Shown here piece after piece: positions 33,532-41,054 of a DNA stretch of 64,000 nucleotides (the first letter of the stretch is position 1; every line of letters starts with the position of its first letter). Position numbers and translations under genes: made by a program. A model generated the notes under the pieces. It was given only the letters and a program-made list of their open reading frames with translations. It made no database searches and was not told the DNA's origin. Location of the stretch: positions 1,116,001 to 1,180,000 of the forward strand of contig JAFECE010000011.1 in the NCBI GenBank assembly GCA_018242295.1. The letters run 5' to 3'. Source of the DNA: Pseudomonadota bacterium. GTDB lineage: Bacteria; Pseudomonadota; Alphaproteobacteria; Rhizobiales; Hyphomicrobiaceae.

Positions 33532-34731
33532 ATGAACCTCGACAAGTTGAAGACGACGGACGGCATTGACGTCAAAGGCAAGCGCATCATCGTTCGGGCG
33601 GATCTCAACGTTCCGGTGCGTGATGGAAAAGTGACGGATGCGACGCGCCTCGAGCGTTTGCTACCGGGTCTCAACGCGCTGGCAGACCGCGGTGCCAAGG
33701 TCATCGTTATCTCGCATTTCGGGCGGCCAAAGAATGGTCCCGATACTGAGCATTCCTTGCGGCCGATCGCCGAGACGTTGCAACGACTACTTGGTCGAAC
33801 AGTCGCGTTCAGCGGCGACTGCATCGGCGCTGAGGCCGCCGGCTCGGTCGCTATGCTCAGCGACGGCGGCGTCGCCGTTCTCGAAAACCTGCGCTTCCAT
33901 AAGGGCGAAGAGAAGAACGATCCGGCGTTCGCGGGGGAGCTTGCCAAGCTCGGCGATATTTTCGTCGGTGATGCGTTTTCGTGTGCGCACCGCGCGCATG
34001 CCTCGACCGAGGGGCTGACGCATTTCCTTCCGTCCTATGCCGGTCCGCTGCTGATGGAAGAAATCAACGCGCTCAGGACGGCACTTGAAAAGCCGCAGCG
34101 ACCGACGGCTGCCGTCGTCGGCGGCGCGAAGGTTTCGACGAAAATTCCGGTGTTGACGAACCTTGTCGCCAAGGTTGATCACCTGATCATCGGCGGTGGC
34201 ATGGCGAACACGTTCCTGCAGGCGATGGGTGTCGCGGTCGGCAAGTCTCTCGCAGAGCCGGATTTCCATGGCACCGCGCGGGACATCATGGCGGAAGCCA
34301 AGAAGAAGGGCTGCGAGATCGTTCTTCCCGTCGATGCGGTCGTTGCATCGGAGTTCAAGGAAGGGGCCGCGCACAAAGTTGTTACGGTCAGCAATGTTTC
34401 TGCCGACGCCATGATCCTCGACGTCGGTCCGCAGTCCGTCGCGCGCACCAGCGCCTTGCTCGAACACACCAGGACCTTGCTCTGGAATGGTCCGCTCGGG
34501 GCGTTTGAAATTGCGCCGTTCGGCGATGGTACGTTCGCGCTGGCGCGGGCTGCCGCAGCTTTGACGAAAGCTGGTAAGCTCGTGTCGGTCGCCGGTGGCG
34601 GTGACACCGTGGCGGCGTTGAATTCCGCGGGCGTGACGGACGATTTCACCTATGTTTCGACTGCGGGCGGTGCGTTCCTCGAGTGGCTCGAAGGACGGGA
34701 ATTGCCTGGCGTCGCGGCGCTCACGCGCTAG
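33532..34731 (+). CDS. pgk: Phosphoglycerate kinase
   Basis: A 399-residue monomeric kinase interconverting 1,3-bisphosphoglycerate and 3-phosphoglycerate with ADP/ATP. The signature KRIIVRADLNVPVRDG is at the N-terminus, with VISHFGRP, the hinge GGAKVSTKIPVL and the late nucleotide loop VAGGGDTVAAL. Full length. Start ATG 33532 matches the canonical N-terminus; the frame opens earlier at 33439 inside tkt. Co-transcription with tkt is likely. In a serine-cycle methylotroph it would work mainly in gluconeogenesis. Confidence 0.96.
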   Translation: MNLDKLKTTDGIDVKGKRIIVRADLNVPVRDGKVTDATRLERLLPGLNALADRGAKVIVISHFGRPKNGPDTEHSLRPIAETLQRLLGRTVAFSGDCIGAEAAGSVAMLSDGGVAVLENLRFHKGEEKNDPAFAGELAKLGDIFVGDAFSCAHRAHASTEGLTHFLPSYAGPLLMEEINALRTALEKPQRPTAAVVGGAKVSTKIPVLTNLVAKVDHLIIGGGMANTFLQAMGVAVGKSLAEPDFHGTARDIMAEAKKKGCEIVLPVDAVVASEFKEGAAHKVVTVSNVSADAMILDVGPQSVARTSALLEHTRTLLWNGPLGAFEIAPFGDGTFALARAAAALTKAGKLVSVAGGGDTVAALNSAGVTDDFTYVSTAGGAFLEWLEGRELPGVAALTR

Positions 34732-34779
34732 GCGCACGCGGGGACAAAAAGTGGCAGGTATGTTAGGAGGCAGGTGATA

Positions 34780-35577
34780 ATGCTGGCAGATGCTCAAATC
34801 TATTTCGGTGTCGCCCTGGCGGGTCTCGCCAGCTTTCTGTCGCCATGCGTGTTGCCGCTCGTGCCGCCCTATCTCGGCTATATCGGTGGAACGACGCTCG
34901 ATCAGCTCACGGGTGAGGAGCGGATCGATCGGGGCGTCTGGTTGCGCGTCGTCATTTCCGCGGTCTTTTTCGTGTTGGGGTTCACGACCGTGTTCGTCGG
35001 TCTTGGTGCTGGCGCGAGCTCGATAGGGCAGGTGCTGCTTTCCTATCGCGCCATTCTCGGAACCGTCGCTGGCCTCGTCATCATCGCGTTCGGACTGCAC
35101 TTTCTCGGCATCTTCCGCATCCATCTTTTCTATAAGGAAGCGCGCTACTCGACCGCAGCAGCGGAAGCCAGCTTTGCCAGCGCCTACCTGATGGGGCTGG
35201 CGTTCGCGTTCGGCTGGACGCCTTGCATCGGGCCAGTGCTCGCAACCGTGCTGACGCTCGCGGCGAGCGCGTCGAGCCTCTGGACGGGTGTCAGTCTTCT
35301 TCTCGTCTATTCGCTCGGGCTCGGCATTCCATTCGTTCTCGCGGCGGTCGCGATCCGACCGTTTCTCGGCTTCATGAAAGGGTTCAAGCGCCATTTCGAG
35401 ATGCTTGAGAAATTGATGGGTCTCCTGCTGGTGATTACAGGTCTGCTGTTCGTTTTCGGTGCGCAGAACTGGTTCAGCCAGTGGATGATCGAGAATTTTC
35501 CGGCGCTGGGCCGGATCGAATCCTACATCACGTCCCCTGATCTCGGAGCCGAAATCCTGAAAAAGGGCATGCCCTGA
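34780..35577 (+). CDS. ccdA: Cytochrome c biogenesis protein CcdA
   Basis: A 265-residue integral membrane protein of the DsbD/CcdA family, with about six helices, that passes reducing equivalents from cytosolic thioredoxin to periplasmic thiol proteins for cytochrome c maturation. The two redox Cys are seen in LSPCVLPLVPPYLGY and GWTPCIGPVL. ATG 34780 follows TTAGGAGG; GTG 34774 is an alternative two codons earlier. It lies 48 nt after pgk. The high cytochrome demand of methanol oxidation suits its presence. Confidence 0.9.
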   Translation: MLADAQIYFGVALAGLASFLSPCVLPLVPPYLGYIGGTTLDQLTGEERIDRGVWLRVVISAVFFVLGFTTVFVGLGAGASSIGQVLLSYRAILGTVAGLVIIAFGLHFLGIFRIHLFYKEARYSTAAAEASFASAYLMGLAFAFGWTPCIGPVLATVLTLAASASSLWTGVSLLLVYSLGLGIPFVLAAVAIRPFLGFMKGFKRHFEMLEKLMGLLLVITGLLFVFGAQNWFSQWMIENFPALGRIESYITSPDLGAEILKKGMP

Positions 35578-35587
35578 GCGGGCTGGA

Positions 35588-36412
35588 ATGAAAGAGAGGG
35601 CGGCCTTGACCGTTCCGATTGCGCTGACAATCGCGGGGTCCGATCCTTCGGGAGGCGCCGGCATTCAGGCCGATCTCAAGACGTTCTCCGCCTTTGGAAT
35701 TTATGGCGCGACAATCATCACGGCGCTGACGGCGCAAAATACGCGCGGCGTGTCGGGAGTTTTTCCGATCTCGCCTGAGTTCATTGCCGCGCAGTTTCAT
35801 TCCGTCGTCTCCGATCTCGACGTTTCCGCCATCAAGACCGGGATGCTTGGCGATGTGGCGACGGTCGAGACCGTTGCCCGGCTGCTCGCGGAAATTCCGA
35901 ACGTTCCCGTTGTCGTCGATCCTGTGATGGTCGCGACAAGCGGAGATGTTCTTTTGGCGGCCGATGCCATCGATGCGGTGCGCCGCCTGCTCATTCCCAG
36001 AGCGCAGTTGATCACGCCCAATATTCCGGAAGCGAGCCGGCTGCTCGATCGTCCCGAGGCGACGACGGAAGACGAGATGCGCTTGCAGGCGGAAGCCTTG
36101 ATGGCATTCGGCTGCGGGTCCGTCCTCGTCAAAGGCGGTCACGGCGTCGGCGCCGAGGCGATCGATGTTTTCTTCGACGGACGAGAGCATCATATTTTCT
36201 GCCGCCCGCGCCTCGTCACGCGCAACACGCACGGCACCGGCTGCACGTTGTCGGCGGCCATCGCGGCAGGTCTCGCAGATGGCAAGCCGCTGCCGGATGC
36301 CGTCGAGGCCGGAAAGCTCTACGTTTGGCGCGCGCTGGAGGCCGGCGCAAATATGCGGATCGGCGATGGCAACGGTCCCGTCGACCATAATTTTGCGCTT
36401 CGGAAAACGTAG
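35588..36412 (+). CDS. thiD: Hydroxymethylpyrimidine/phosphomethylpyrimidine kinase
   Basis: A 274-residue ribokinase-fold enzyme that phosphorylates HMP and then HMP-phosphate for thiamine synthesis or salvage. The N-terminal ALTIAGSDPSGGAGIQADLKT and the C-terminal anion-hole RNTHGTGCTLSAAI with catalytic Asp neighbourhood are diagnostic. It starts 10 nt after ccdA and likely shares its message. No THI-box or other thiamine gene is adjacent, so the link to transketolase upstream (a ThDP enzyme) is only suggestive. Confidence 0.93.
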   Translation: MKERAALTVPIALTIAGSDPSGGAGIQADLKTFSAFGIYGATIITALTAQNTRGVSGVFPISPEFIAAQFHSVVSDLDVSAIKTGMLGDVATVETVARLLAEIPNVPVVVDPVMVATSGDVLLAADAIDAVRRLLIPRAQLITPNIPEASRLLDRPEATTEDEMRLQAEALMAFGCGSVLVKGGHGVGAEAIDVFFDGREHHIFCRPRLVTRNTHGTGCTLSAAIAAGLADGKPLPDAVEAGKLYVWRALEAGANMRIGDGNGPVDHNFALRKT

Positions 36413-36582
36413 CTTCACAGTATGTGCATTCGATCCGTGTGAGTTGCATCTGTTGCGGGCGCGCATCTCAGTGGTTCGACTCGCACATTGAGAAAAGCGT
36501 CAAGTCTTGCGCGGCATCTGAGACTTTGGCAGCTTGCGCGCGGCTTCGGCGGTATACGCCGTTCACAGACTCCGGGGGGAGC

Positions 36583-36655
36583 GCCAAGCTAAGTTTCGAG
36601 GGATTGAAACGGGGCTTGGCAAGAACCGGTCCGCCACTGGCGGGCCGGTTTTTTG
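36583..36655 (+). ncRNA. Candidate small RNA: two stacked hairpins with a terminator
   Basis: Hairpin 1 pairs GCCAAGC (36583-36589) with GCTTGGC (36614-36620) and, inside it, GTTTC (36593-36597) with GAAAC (36606-36610), exposing a GAGGGATT loop. Three bases later hairpin 2 (36624-36650) is a 12-bp AACCGGTCCGCC stem with an ACT loop, followed by TTTTG. This is the layout of a short intergenic sRNA or of a leader with attenuator. The 5' end is unknown and could lie back toward 36540. No family recognised. Confidence 0.5.
36624..36654 (+). terminator. Strong rho-independent terminator
   Basis: AACCGG-T-CCGCC pairs with GGCGG-G-CCGGTT over a 3-nt loop, followed by a T tract. It ends either thiD transcription or the candidate small RNA. 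Confidence 0.85.
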
Positions 36656-36783
36656 TTGCCCAAGTGGCACAGATGTACGCCTTCGGTAGCCGCCAAGCAT
36701 TTCGGCCGGTGTAGTGGAGACCAGATACACGTATTGTGAGAGTTAAGAATAAACGCTGTTTTGAATGCGTGGGGGCGCGGCGA

Positions 36784-38022
36784 ATGCGGAGTTTCAACAG
36801 ACGCCAGAACCAGTTCCGGCGAGCGGCGATTGGCGTGGCCGCAATTGCGGCTTGGTCCAGTGCGGCTTCGGCGGGCGGGTTCGACATTCACGAACAGTCG
36901 ACTGTCTTTCTCGGATCGGCTTCGGCGGGCTCTGCAGCGGGCGGCAGCCTTGGCTCGATGTTCTGGAATCCTGCCGCGACGGCGCAATTCCCGGGTCTCA
37001 ACTCGGAATCGTCCTACACGCTGATCCTGCCGTACGCGAATATCGATATTAACGGTGGCGGCAGCAGCGGCAACATCGGTATCGATGCGGCGACGAGCGC
37101 AAGCTACGGCGCTTATCAGCTTTCGAAAGACCTTTGGGTCGGTATCGCCCTCAACTCGCCGTTTGGATTGGCCTCGAAGCCCGAAAATACGAACTATTTG
37201 GGCTCGTACTTGGGCGTTACCGCAAAACTCATCACGATGAACGCCAACCCGACGATTGCGTATCGCATTGCGCCGGGGATCACGATCGGTGCCGGCGTGC
37301 AGATCGAATGGGCGCAGACAAAGCTGCAGTTTCGGGATTCTCCAGTTAGCATAGCGCAGTTCGGCGGTAACGACTGGGCGTTCGGAGCCACGGCGGGCAT
37401 CACGCTGGAGCCGAGGCAAGGCACGACTATCGGCCTCGGTTATCGCTCTCAGATGACCCATGATCTCGAGGGTTCATTCCACTCGGCGGTTCTCCCCAGC
37501 AGCTTCAATGGGCCAGGAGTCGCGACGGTCAACCTTCCCGATATCGTGACGTTGAGCGCGCGGCAGGTCATCACGCCGACCACACGGCTCCTAGGCACGA
37601 TCGAATGGACGAACTGGAGCGTGTTCAAGGACCTGCCGTTGGCGCTTCCGGGCGGCAACCAGCTGGACGTTAAGGCGAACTGGCATGACGGCTGGTTTTT
37701 CTCGGTCGGCGGTGAATACGACTATTCTCCGCTACTCACGCTTCGCAGCGGTGTCGCTTATGAGCTGTCGCCGATCCAAGATGCTTCCGAGCGGCTCGTG
37801 CAAGTGCCCGACAACAATCGGATTTGGCTGAGTATTGGCGCGAGCTACAAGTGGAGCGATTCTATAACGCTCGATGCTGGATATTCGCACATCTTCGTTC
37901 AGGACGGCGGCGTCAGCCAGGGCACCCCATCCGTGGATGGAAATCCTCCCTTATTCACCTTGACCGGAAACTCCCAAGCTTCGATCGATCTCATTTCGGT
38001 CGGCGTGCGGACGAAGTGGTAA
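36784..38022 (+). CDS. FadL/OMPP1-family outer membrane transport protein
   Basis: A 412-residue outer-membrane beta-barrel for hydrophobic substrates. The signal peptide (RRAAIGVAAIAAWSSAASA) is cleaved before GGFDIHEQS, matching the FadL hatch start, and SAGSAAGGSLGSMFWNPAA is the family's NPA-type motif. The barrel continues to a C-terminal aromatic-poor strand ending VGVRTKW. ATG 36784 is used; GTG 36736 is possible but lies before the basic signal. Ends at a bidirectional terminator. The ligand could be fatty acids or aromatics; no degradation genes are near. Confidence 0.88.
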   Translation: MRSFNRRQNQFRRAAIGVAAIAAWSSAASAGGFDIHEQSTVFLGSASAGSAAGGSLGSMFWNPAATAQFPGLNSESSYTLILPYANIDINGGGSSGNIGIDAATSASYGAYQLSKDLWVGIALNSPFGLASKPENTNYLGSYLGVTAKLITMNANPTIAYRIAPGITIGAGVQIEWAQTKLQFRDSPVSIAQFGGNDWAFGATAGITLEPRQGTTIGLGYRSQMTHDLEGSFHSAVLPSSFNGPGVATVNLPDIVTLSARQVITPTTRLLGTIEWTNWSVFKDLPLALPGGNQLDVKANWHDGWFFSVGGEYDYSPLLTLRSGVAYELSPIQDASERLVQVPDNNRIWLSIGASYKWSDSITLDAGYSHIFVQDGGVSQGTPSVDGNPPLFTLTGNSQASIDLISVGVRTKW

Positions 38023-38044
38023 GGCGCGGCCTTACGTCGAAAAC

Positions 38045-38073
38045 AAAAACCGGGCTCATGGCCCGGTTTTTTT
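38045..38073. terminator. Bidirectional terminator
   Basis: AAAAACCGGGC and GCCCGGTTTTTTT flank a short loop. The A-run on one side and T-run on the other let it serve both the FadL-type gene (plus) and the convergent hypothetical gene (minus). Confidence 0.85.
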
Positions 38074-38096
38074 ATGCGCGTCTCTCGACGAGAGTT

Positions 38097-38645
38097 TTAC
38101 GCAGCGTCGTCGACCTTCATCTCGTGCATGATGCTTTCGAGAATGCCTTCGAGCTTGTTCGCCGAGGTTTCGAGGGCGCTGGCGGCTGAAACGACTCGGT
38201 TCGACTGTGCCGCCTGGGATTGGCTCATGGCATAGAGCCGTCCGGCGTTGCGGGCGATTTCCTCACAGCCCTTCGGATCGAAGGGATTGGCCTGCAGCGA
38301 CCAGGCGATGTCGTGGATGTCTTCGGCGGCCTTCAGGATTGCCTGGCTTGGCAGAATGCTCTCGTCGACAACGGGTCTCGCCAACAGGGCGGCCCGCGTC
38401 TCGGCCATTTGCACCTTGATCGCTTCGATTTCAGCCTTGAGCTGACCGAGGAGGGCAGGCGGCTCGCGAAGCGAGCTTTGCAGGCGCTTGATCGCATCCT
38501 CGAGAAGTGCGCTGTCGAGCCGGCGTGCGCGCCGTCCGTGCTCGGCCAAGAACCACCGCCCGCGTGCGGTTTCCAGCAGCGTCGTTTCGATAGTTCGATA
38601 TTCGGTTTCAGTGTCGCTAGGGATGACCGAGGTGAGAGCCTGCAT
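38097..38645 (-). CDS. Conserved hypothetical helical protein
   Basis: A 182-residue cytosolic protein predicted almost entirely helical. It begins with a YRTIETTLLETARGRWFLAEHGRRAR segment that I recall from uncharacterised Hyphomicrobiales proteins, and ends with a long helix (ASALETSANKLEGILESIMHEMKV). The arrangement vaguely recalls CheZ-like four-helix bundles, but no catalytic motif is seen, so no function is assigned. Convergent with the FadL gene; no operon partner. Confidence 0.7.
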   Translation of the reverse strand: MQALTSVIPSDTETEYRTIETTLLETARGRWFLAEHGRRARRLDSALLEDAIKRLQSSLREPPALLGQLKAEIEAIKVQMAETRAALLARPVVDESILPSQAILKAAEDIHDIAWSLQANPFDPKGCEEIARNAGRLYAMSQSQAAQSNRVVSAASALETSANKLEGILESIMHEMKVDDAA

Positions 38646-38808
38646 GGCCGTGTTTTGCTCCGCAAAAATCAGCTTAATGAGTTATGTGATTCTTGGCGGG
38701 CGCAGACACAATCTCAGGCTGAACCCACTTGAAGTTGTTGAGCATTCGAAGCGGTTCAGCCTTATACGGTGACCTGAGCAAATTGGGCATGCGGGTGCGA
38801 GACGAGAC

Positions 38809-40014
38809 ATGAGTGCTGAACGGCAAGCGGGGCGGAGTTTCGCCGTACCGGTGGCGTTGTTCTTCGCCGCGCTCTTCGTCGTCTATGGGACGCATGTGCC
38901 CTTCATGCCGGTTTGGCTGAACTGGCGAGGACTGACGCCGGGCGAGATCAGCATCGTGATCGCGGCTCCGCTGTTCCTCCGGTTGTTCGTCACGCCGGTC
39001 ATCGCCATGGCGGCCGATCGTGATGTGGCGCACCGGCGATACCTGATCATTCTCGCGTGGCTGAGTCTGGGCTTCGTGCTGGCGCTCGCGGCTTCTTCAT
39101 CGTTCAGAACGATTCTTATCTTCGCGACGTTCCTCATGCTCTGCAACTCGACGATCATGCCGTTGATCGAGACCATTGCGGTAAACGGAATGCGGCATCG
39201 CGGGCTCGATTACGGGCGGATGCGTCTCTGGGGGTCTTTGTCCTTCGTCGCGGCAAGTTTCGGCGGCGGCGTCGTCATGAACGCGTTCGGTGGCGGTGCG
39301 GGCGTGTGGCTCGTTGCTTTCGGCTGCGCGTTGACGGTCGTCGCGGGGCACATCCTCCCAGCACAAGACCGGTTCGAAGGGCCGGTGAAGCCGTCGCTGC
39401 CGCTCTGGCGGGCGGAGGCGCTTCGCGAACTATTGAAGCGGCGCGATTTTCGGTTCTTTCTGATCGCGGTCGGTCTGGCGATCGCGGCTCATGCAACGTT
39501 TTTCACATTTGGCATTCTGATTTGGGAACGGCAGGGGCTCTCGGCCGCCTGGAGCGGCAGCCTGTGGGCAATCGGTGTTTTTGCTGAGGTGTTGCTGTTC
39601 TCGGTTTCCGGACACGTCATGCAACGTATCGGCGCGGCGCGACTGATCGCGCTTGGCGCGGCGGCGTCGATCGTGCGCTGGCTGGCGATGGCGTTCGACC
39701 CGCCACTGGCCGTGCTGCTGCCGCTGCAGATCCTGCATGGCCTGACGTACGGGGCGTCGCATATCGGCGCGATCCATTACATCCACGAGACCGTTCCGCG
39801 CGAGAAACAGGGCACCGCGCAGGCGCTTTATGCGACGATGTCTTCCGGCGTCGCCATGGGATGTTCGACGTTGATCGCGGGTTGGGTTTACGCGAGCGAA
39901 GGCTCGCTCTCCTATCTCGCGATGGCCGCCATATCGGCGATTTCGCTCGCTGCGGGTCTCTGGCTCGTCAGATCGCAGAAGAGTGCTGTCTTCGCCGAGG
40001 CGGAATCCGCGTGA
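38809..40014 (+). CDS. MFS transporter, phenylpropionate-permease (HcaT-like) family
   Basis: A 401-residue 12-helix transporter of the PPP family (MFS_1_like). It begins VALFFAALFVVYGTHVPFMPVWLNWRGLTPGEI, close to the HcaT pattern, and has GRMRLWGSLSFV at the end of helix 4 and a helix 8-9 region with GLTYGASHIGAIHYI. Substrate for the group is often unclear. Its stop is 6 nt from the stop of the convergent racemase gene, with no room for a normal terminator. Confidence 0.82.
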   Translation: MSAERQAGRSFAVPVALFFAALFVVYGTHVPFMPVWLNWRGLTPGEISIVIAAPLFLRLFVTPVIAMAADRDVAHRRYLIILAWLSLGFVLALAASSSFRTILIFATFLMLCNSTIMPLIETIAVNGMRHRGLDYGRMRLWGSLSFVAASFGGGVVMNAFGGGAGVWLVAFGCALTVVAGHILPAQDRFEGPVKPSLPLWRAEALRELLKRRDFRFFLIAVGLAIAAHATFFTFGILIWERQGLSAAWSGSLWAIGVFAEVLLFSVSGHVMQRIGAARLIALGAAASIVRWLAMAFDPPLAVLLPLQILHGLTYGASHIGAIHYIHETVPREKQGTAQALYATMSSGVAMGCSTLIAGWVYASEGSLSYLAMAAISAISLAAGLWLVRSQKSAVFAEAESA

Positions 40015-40020
40015 GCGGCT

Positions 40021-40995
40021 TCAACCCCAGAGTTCGGGATCGGGTGGATAGACGACGCCATTTTCCACGCGCATCCCGTGGTCGCGATCGTGCGCCAGAA
40101 GCAGAGGTCCGTCGAGATCGATCCAGTCCGCTTCCGCGGCGAGCAGCATCGCGGGCGCGACGGCGAGCGAGGTGGCGACCATGGAGCCGACCATGATTTT
40201 CAGGTCGCGCCGCCGGGCTTCGCGGACGAGGGCGATCGCACCTGACAATCCGCCGGCCTTGTCGAGTTTCACATTCACGGCGTCGTAAAGCGCGGCGAGG
40301 CGGGGAATGTCAGCGGCGGTGTGCACGCTTTCATCGGCGCAGATCGGCACGCGACGATCGCCGCGCAGGGCCTCATCCAGATCTGCGGGAAGCGGCTGCT
40401 CGATCAGCTCGATCCCGCACTCGGCTGCAACGGATATGAAATGCCCGATGGTTTCGAGGGTCCAGGCTTCGTTCGCGTCGACGAGCAGCCGGGCATCGGG
40501 TCGCGCCGCGCGGACGGCGTGCATGCGTGCATCGTCGCCCCCGCCTCCGAGCTTGAGTTTCAGAAGAGAAAGGTGCGAAGCCTGCACCGCCTTTTCGGCC
40601 ATCGTCGCCGGCGCGTCGAGGCTGAGGGTGAATGCCGTCGTTTTCGCGACCGGGGCTCCAAGTCCAGCAAGCTCGGAAACGCGAACGCCGGTGCGTTTGC
40701 TTTCGAGATCCCAGAATGCGCAGTCGAGCGCGTTAAGCGCGGCGCCGGGTTTCAGATCATTCGCGAGACCTTCGCGGCTCGACACGCGTCCGGCTACGCG
40801 GCGGATGTCCTCCAGAACGCCGGAGACCGTTTCGCCATAGCGGGCATACGGCACCGCTTCGCCGCGGCCCCGATGATTGCCGTCGGAGACCGTCACGACC
40901 ACGACTTCAGCCGTGGTTTTCGCTCCGCGCGAAATGACGAACGCCTCTTTGAGAGGCCAGACTTCGCCTCGAGCTTCGATGGTCAGCGCGGTCAT
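40021..40995 (-). CDS. dgcA: Enolase-superfamily racemase (DgcA / L-Ala-D/L-Glu epimerase-like)
   Basis: A 324-residue enzyme of the muconate-lactonising subgroup. Catalytic residues can be placed: KLKLG with Lys146/Lys148, metal ligands Asp173 (DANEAW), Glu199 (IEQPL) and Asp221 (ADES), and general base Lys246 (VKLDKAGG). This fits N-acetyl-D-glutamate racemase DgcA or dipeptide epimerase of peptidoglycan recycling. The usual DgcA partner, DgcN, is not beside it in this window, so the dipeptide epimerase role is equally possible. Cytosolic. Confidence 0.8.
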   Translation of the reverse strand: MTALTIEARGEVWPLKEAFVISRGAKTTAEVVVVTVSDGNHRGRGEAVPYARYGETVSGVLEDIRRVAGRVSSREGLANDLKPGAALNALDCAFWDLESKRTGVRVSELAGLGAPVAKTTAFTLSLDAPATMAEKAVQASHLSLLKLKLGGGGDDARMHAVRAARPDARLLVDANEAWTLETIGHFISVAAECGIELIEQPLPADLDEALRGDRRVPICADESVHTAADIPRLAALYDAVNVKLDKAGGLSGAIALVREARRRDLKIMVGSMVATSLAVAPAMLLAAEADWIDLDGPLLLAHDRDHGMRVENGVVYPPDPELWG

Positions 40996-41054
40996 CGGAA
41001 ACGGCCCGGATTTGCATCATTTTCATCGCCGGCTCGCACGGAGCGGCGCGCCCG

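Larger units (their letters stand above)
36413..36783. other. Intergenic region holding a candidate small RNA
   Basis: About 370 bp between thiD and the FadL-type gene. The centre holds a two-hairpin structure ending in a T-run (annotated separately). The rest, 36420-36560, is G+C-rich with no gene-like frame. The outer-membrane gene's own promoter should be after 36655. Confidence 0.5.

Noticed and set aside
33787-35664. A 625-codon minus-strand frame across pgk, ccdA and thiD
   Set aside because: It spans three well-supported plus-strand genes and reads as low-complexity charged sequence; a shadow of high-G+C coding DNA.
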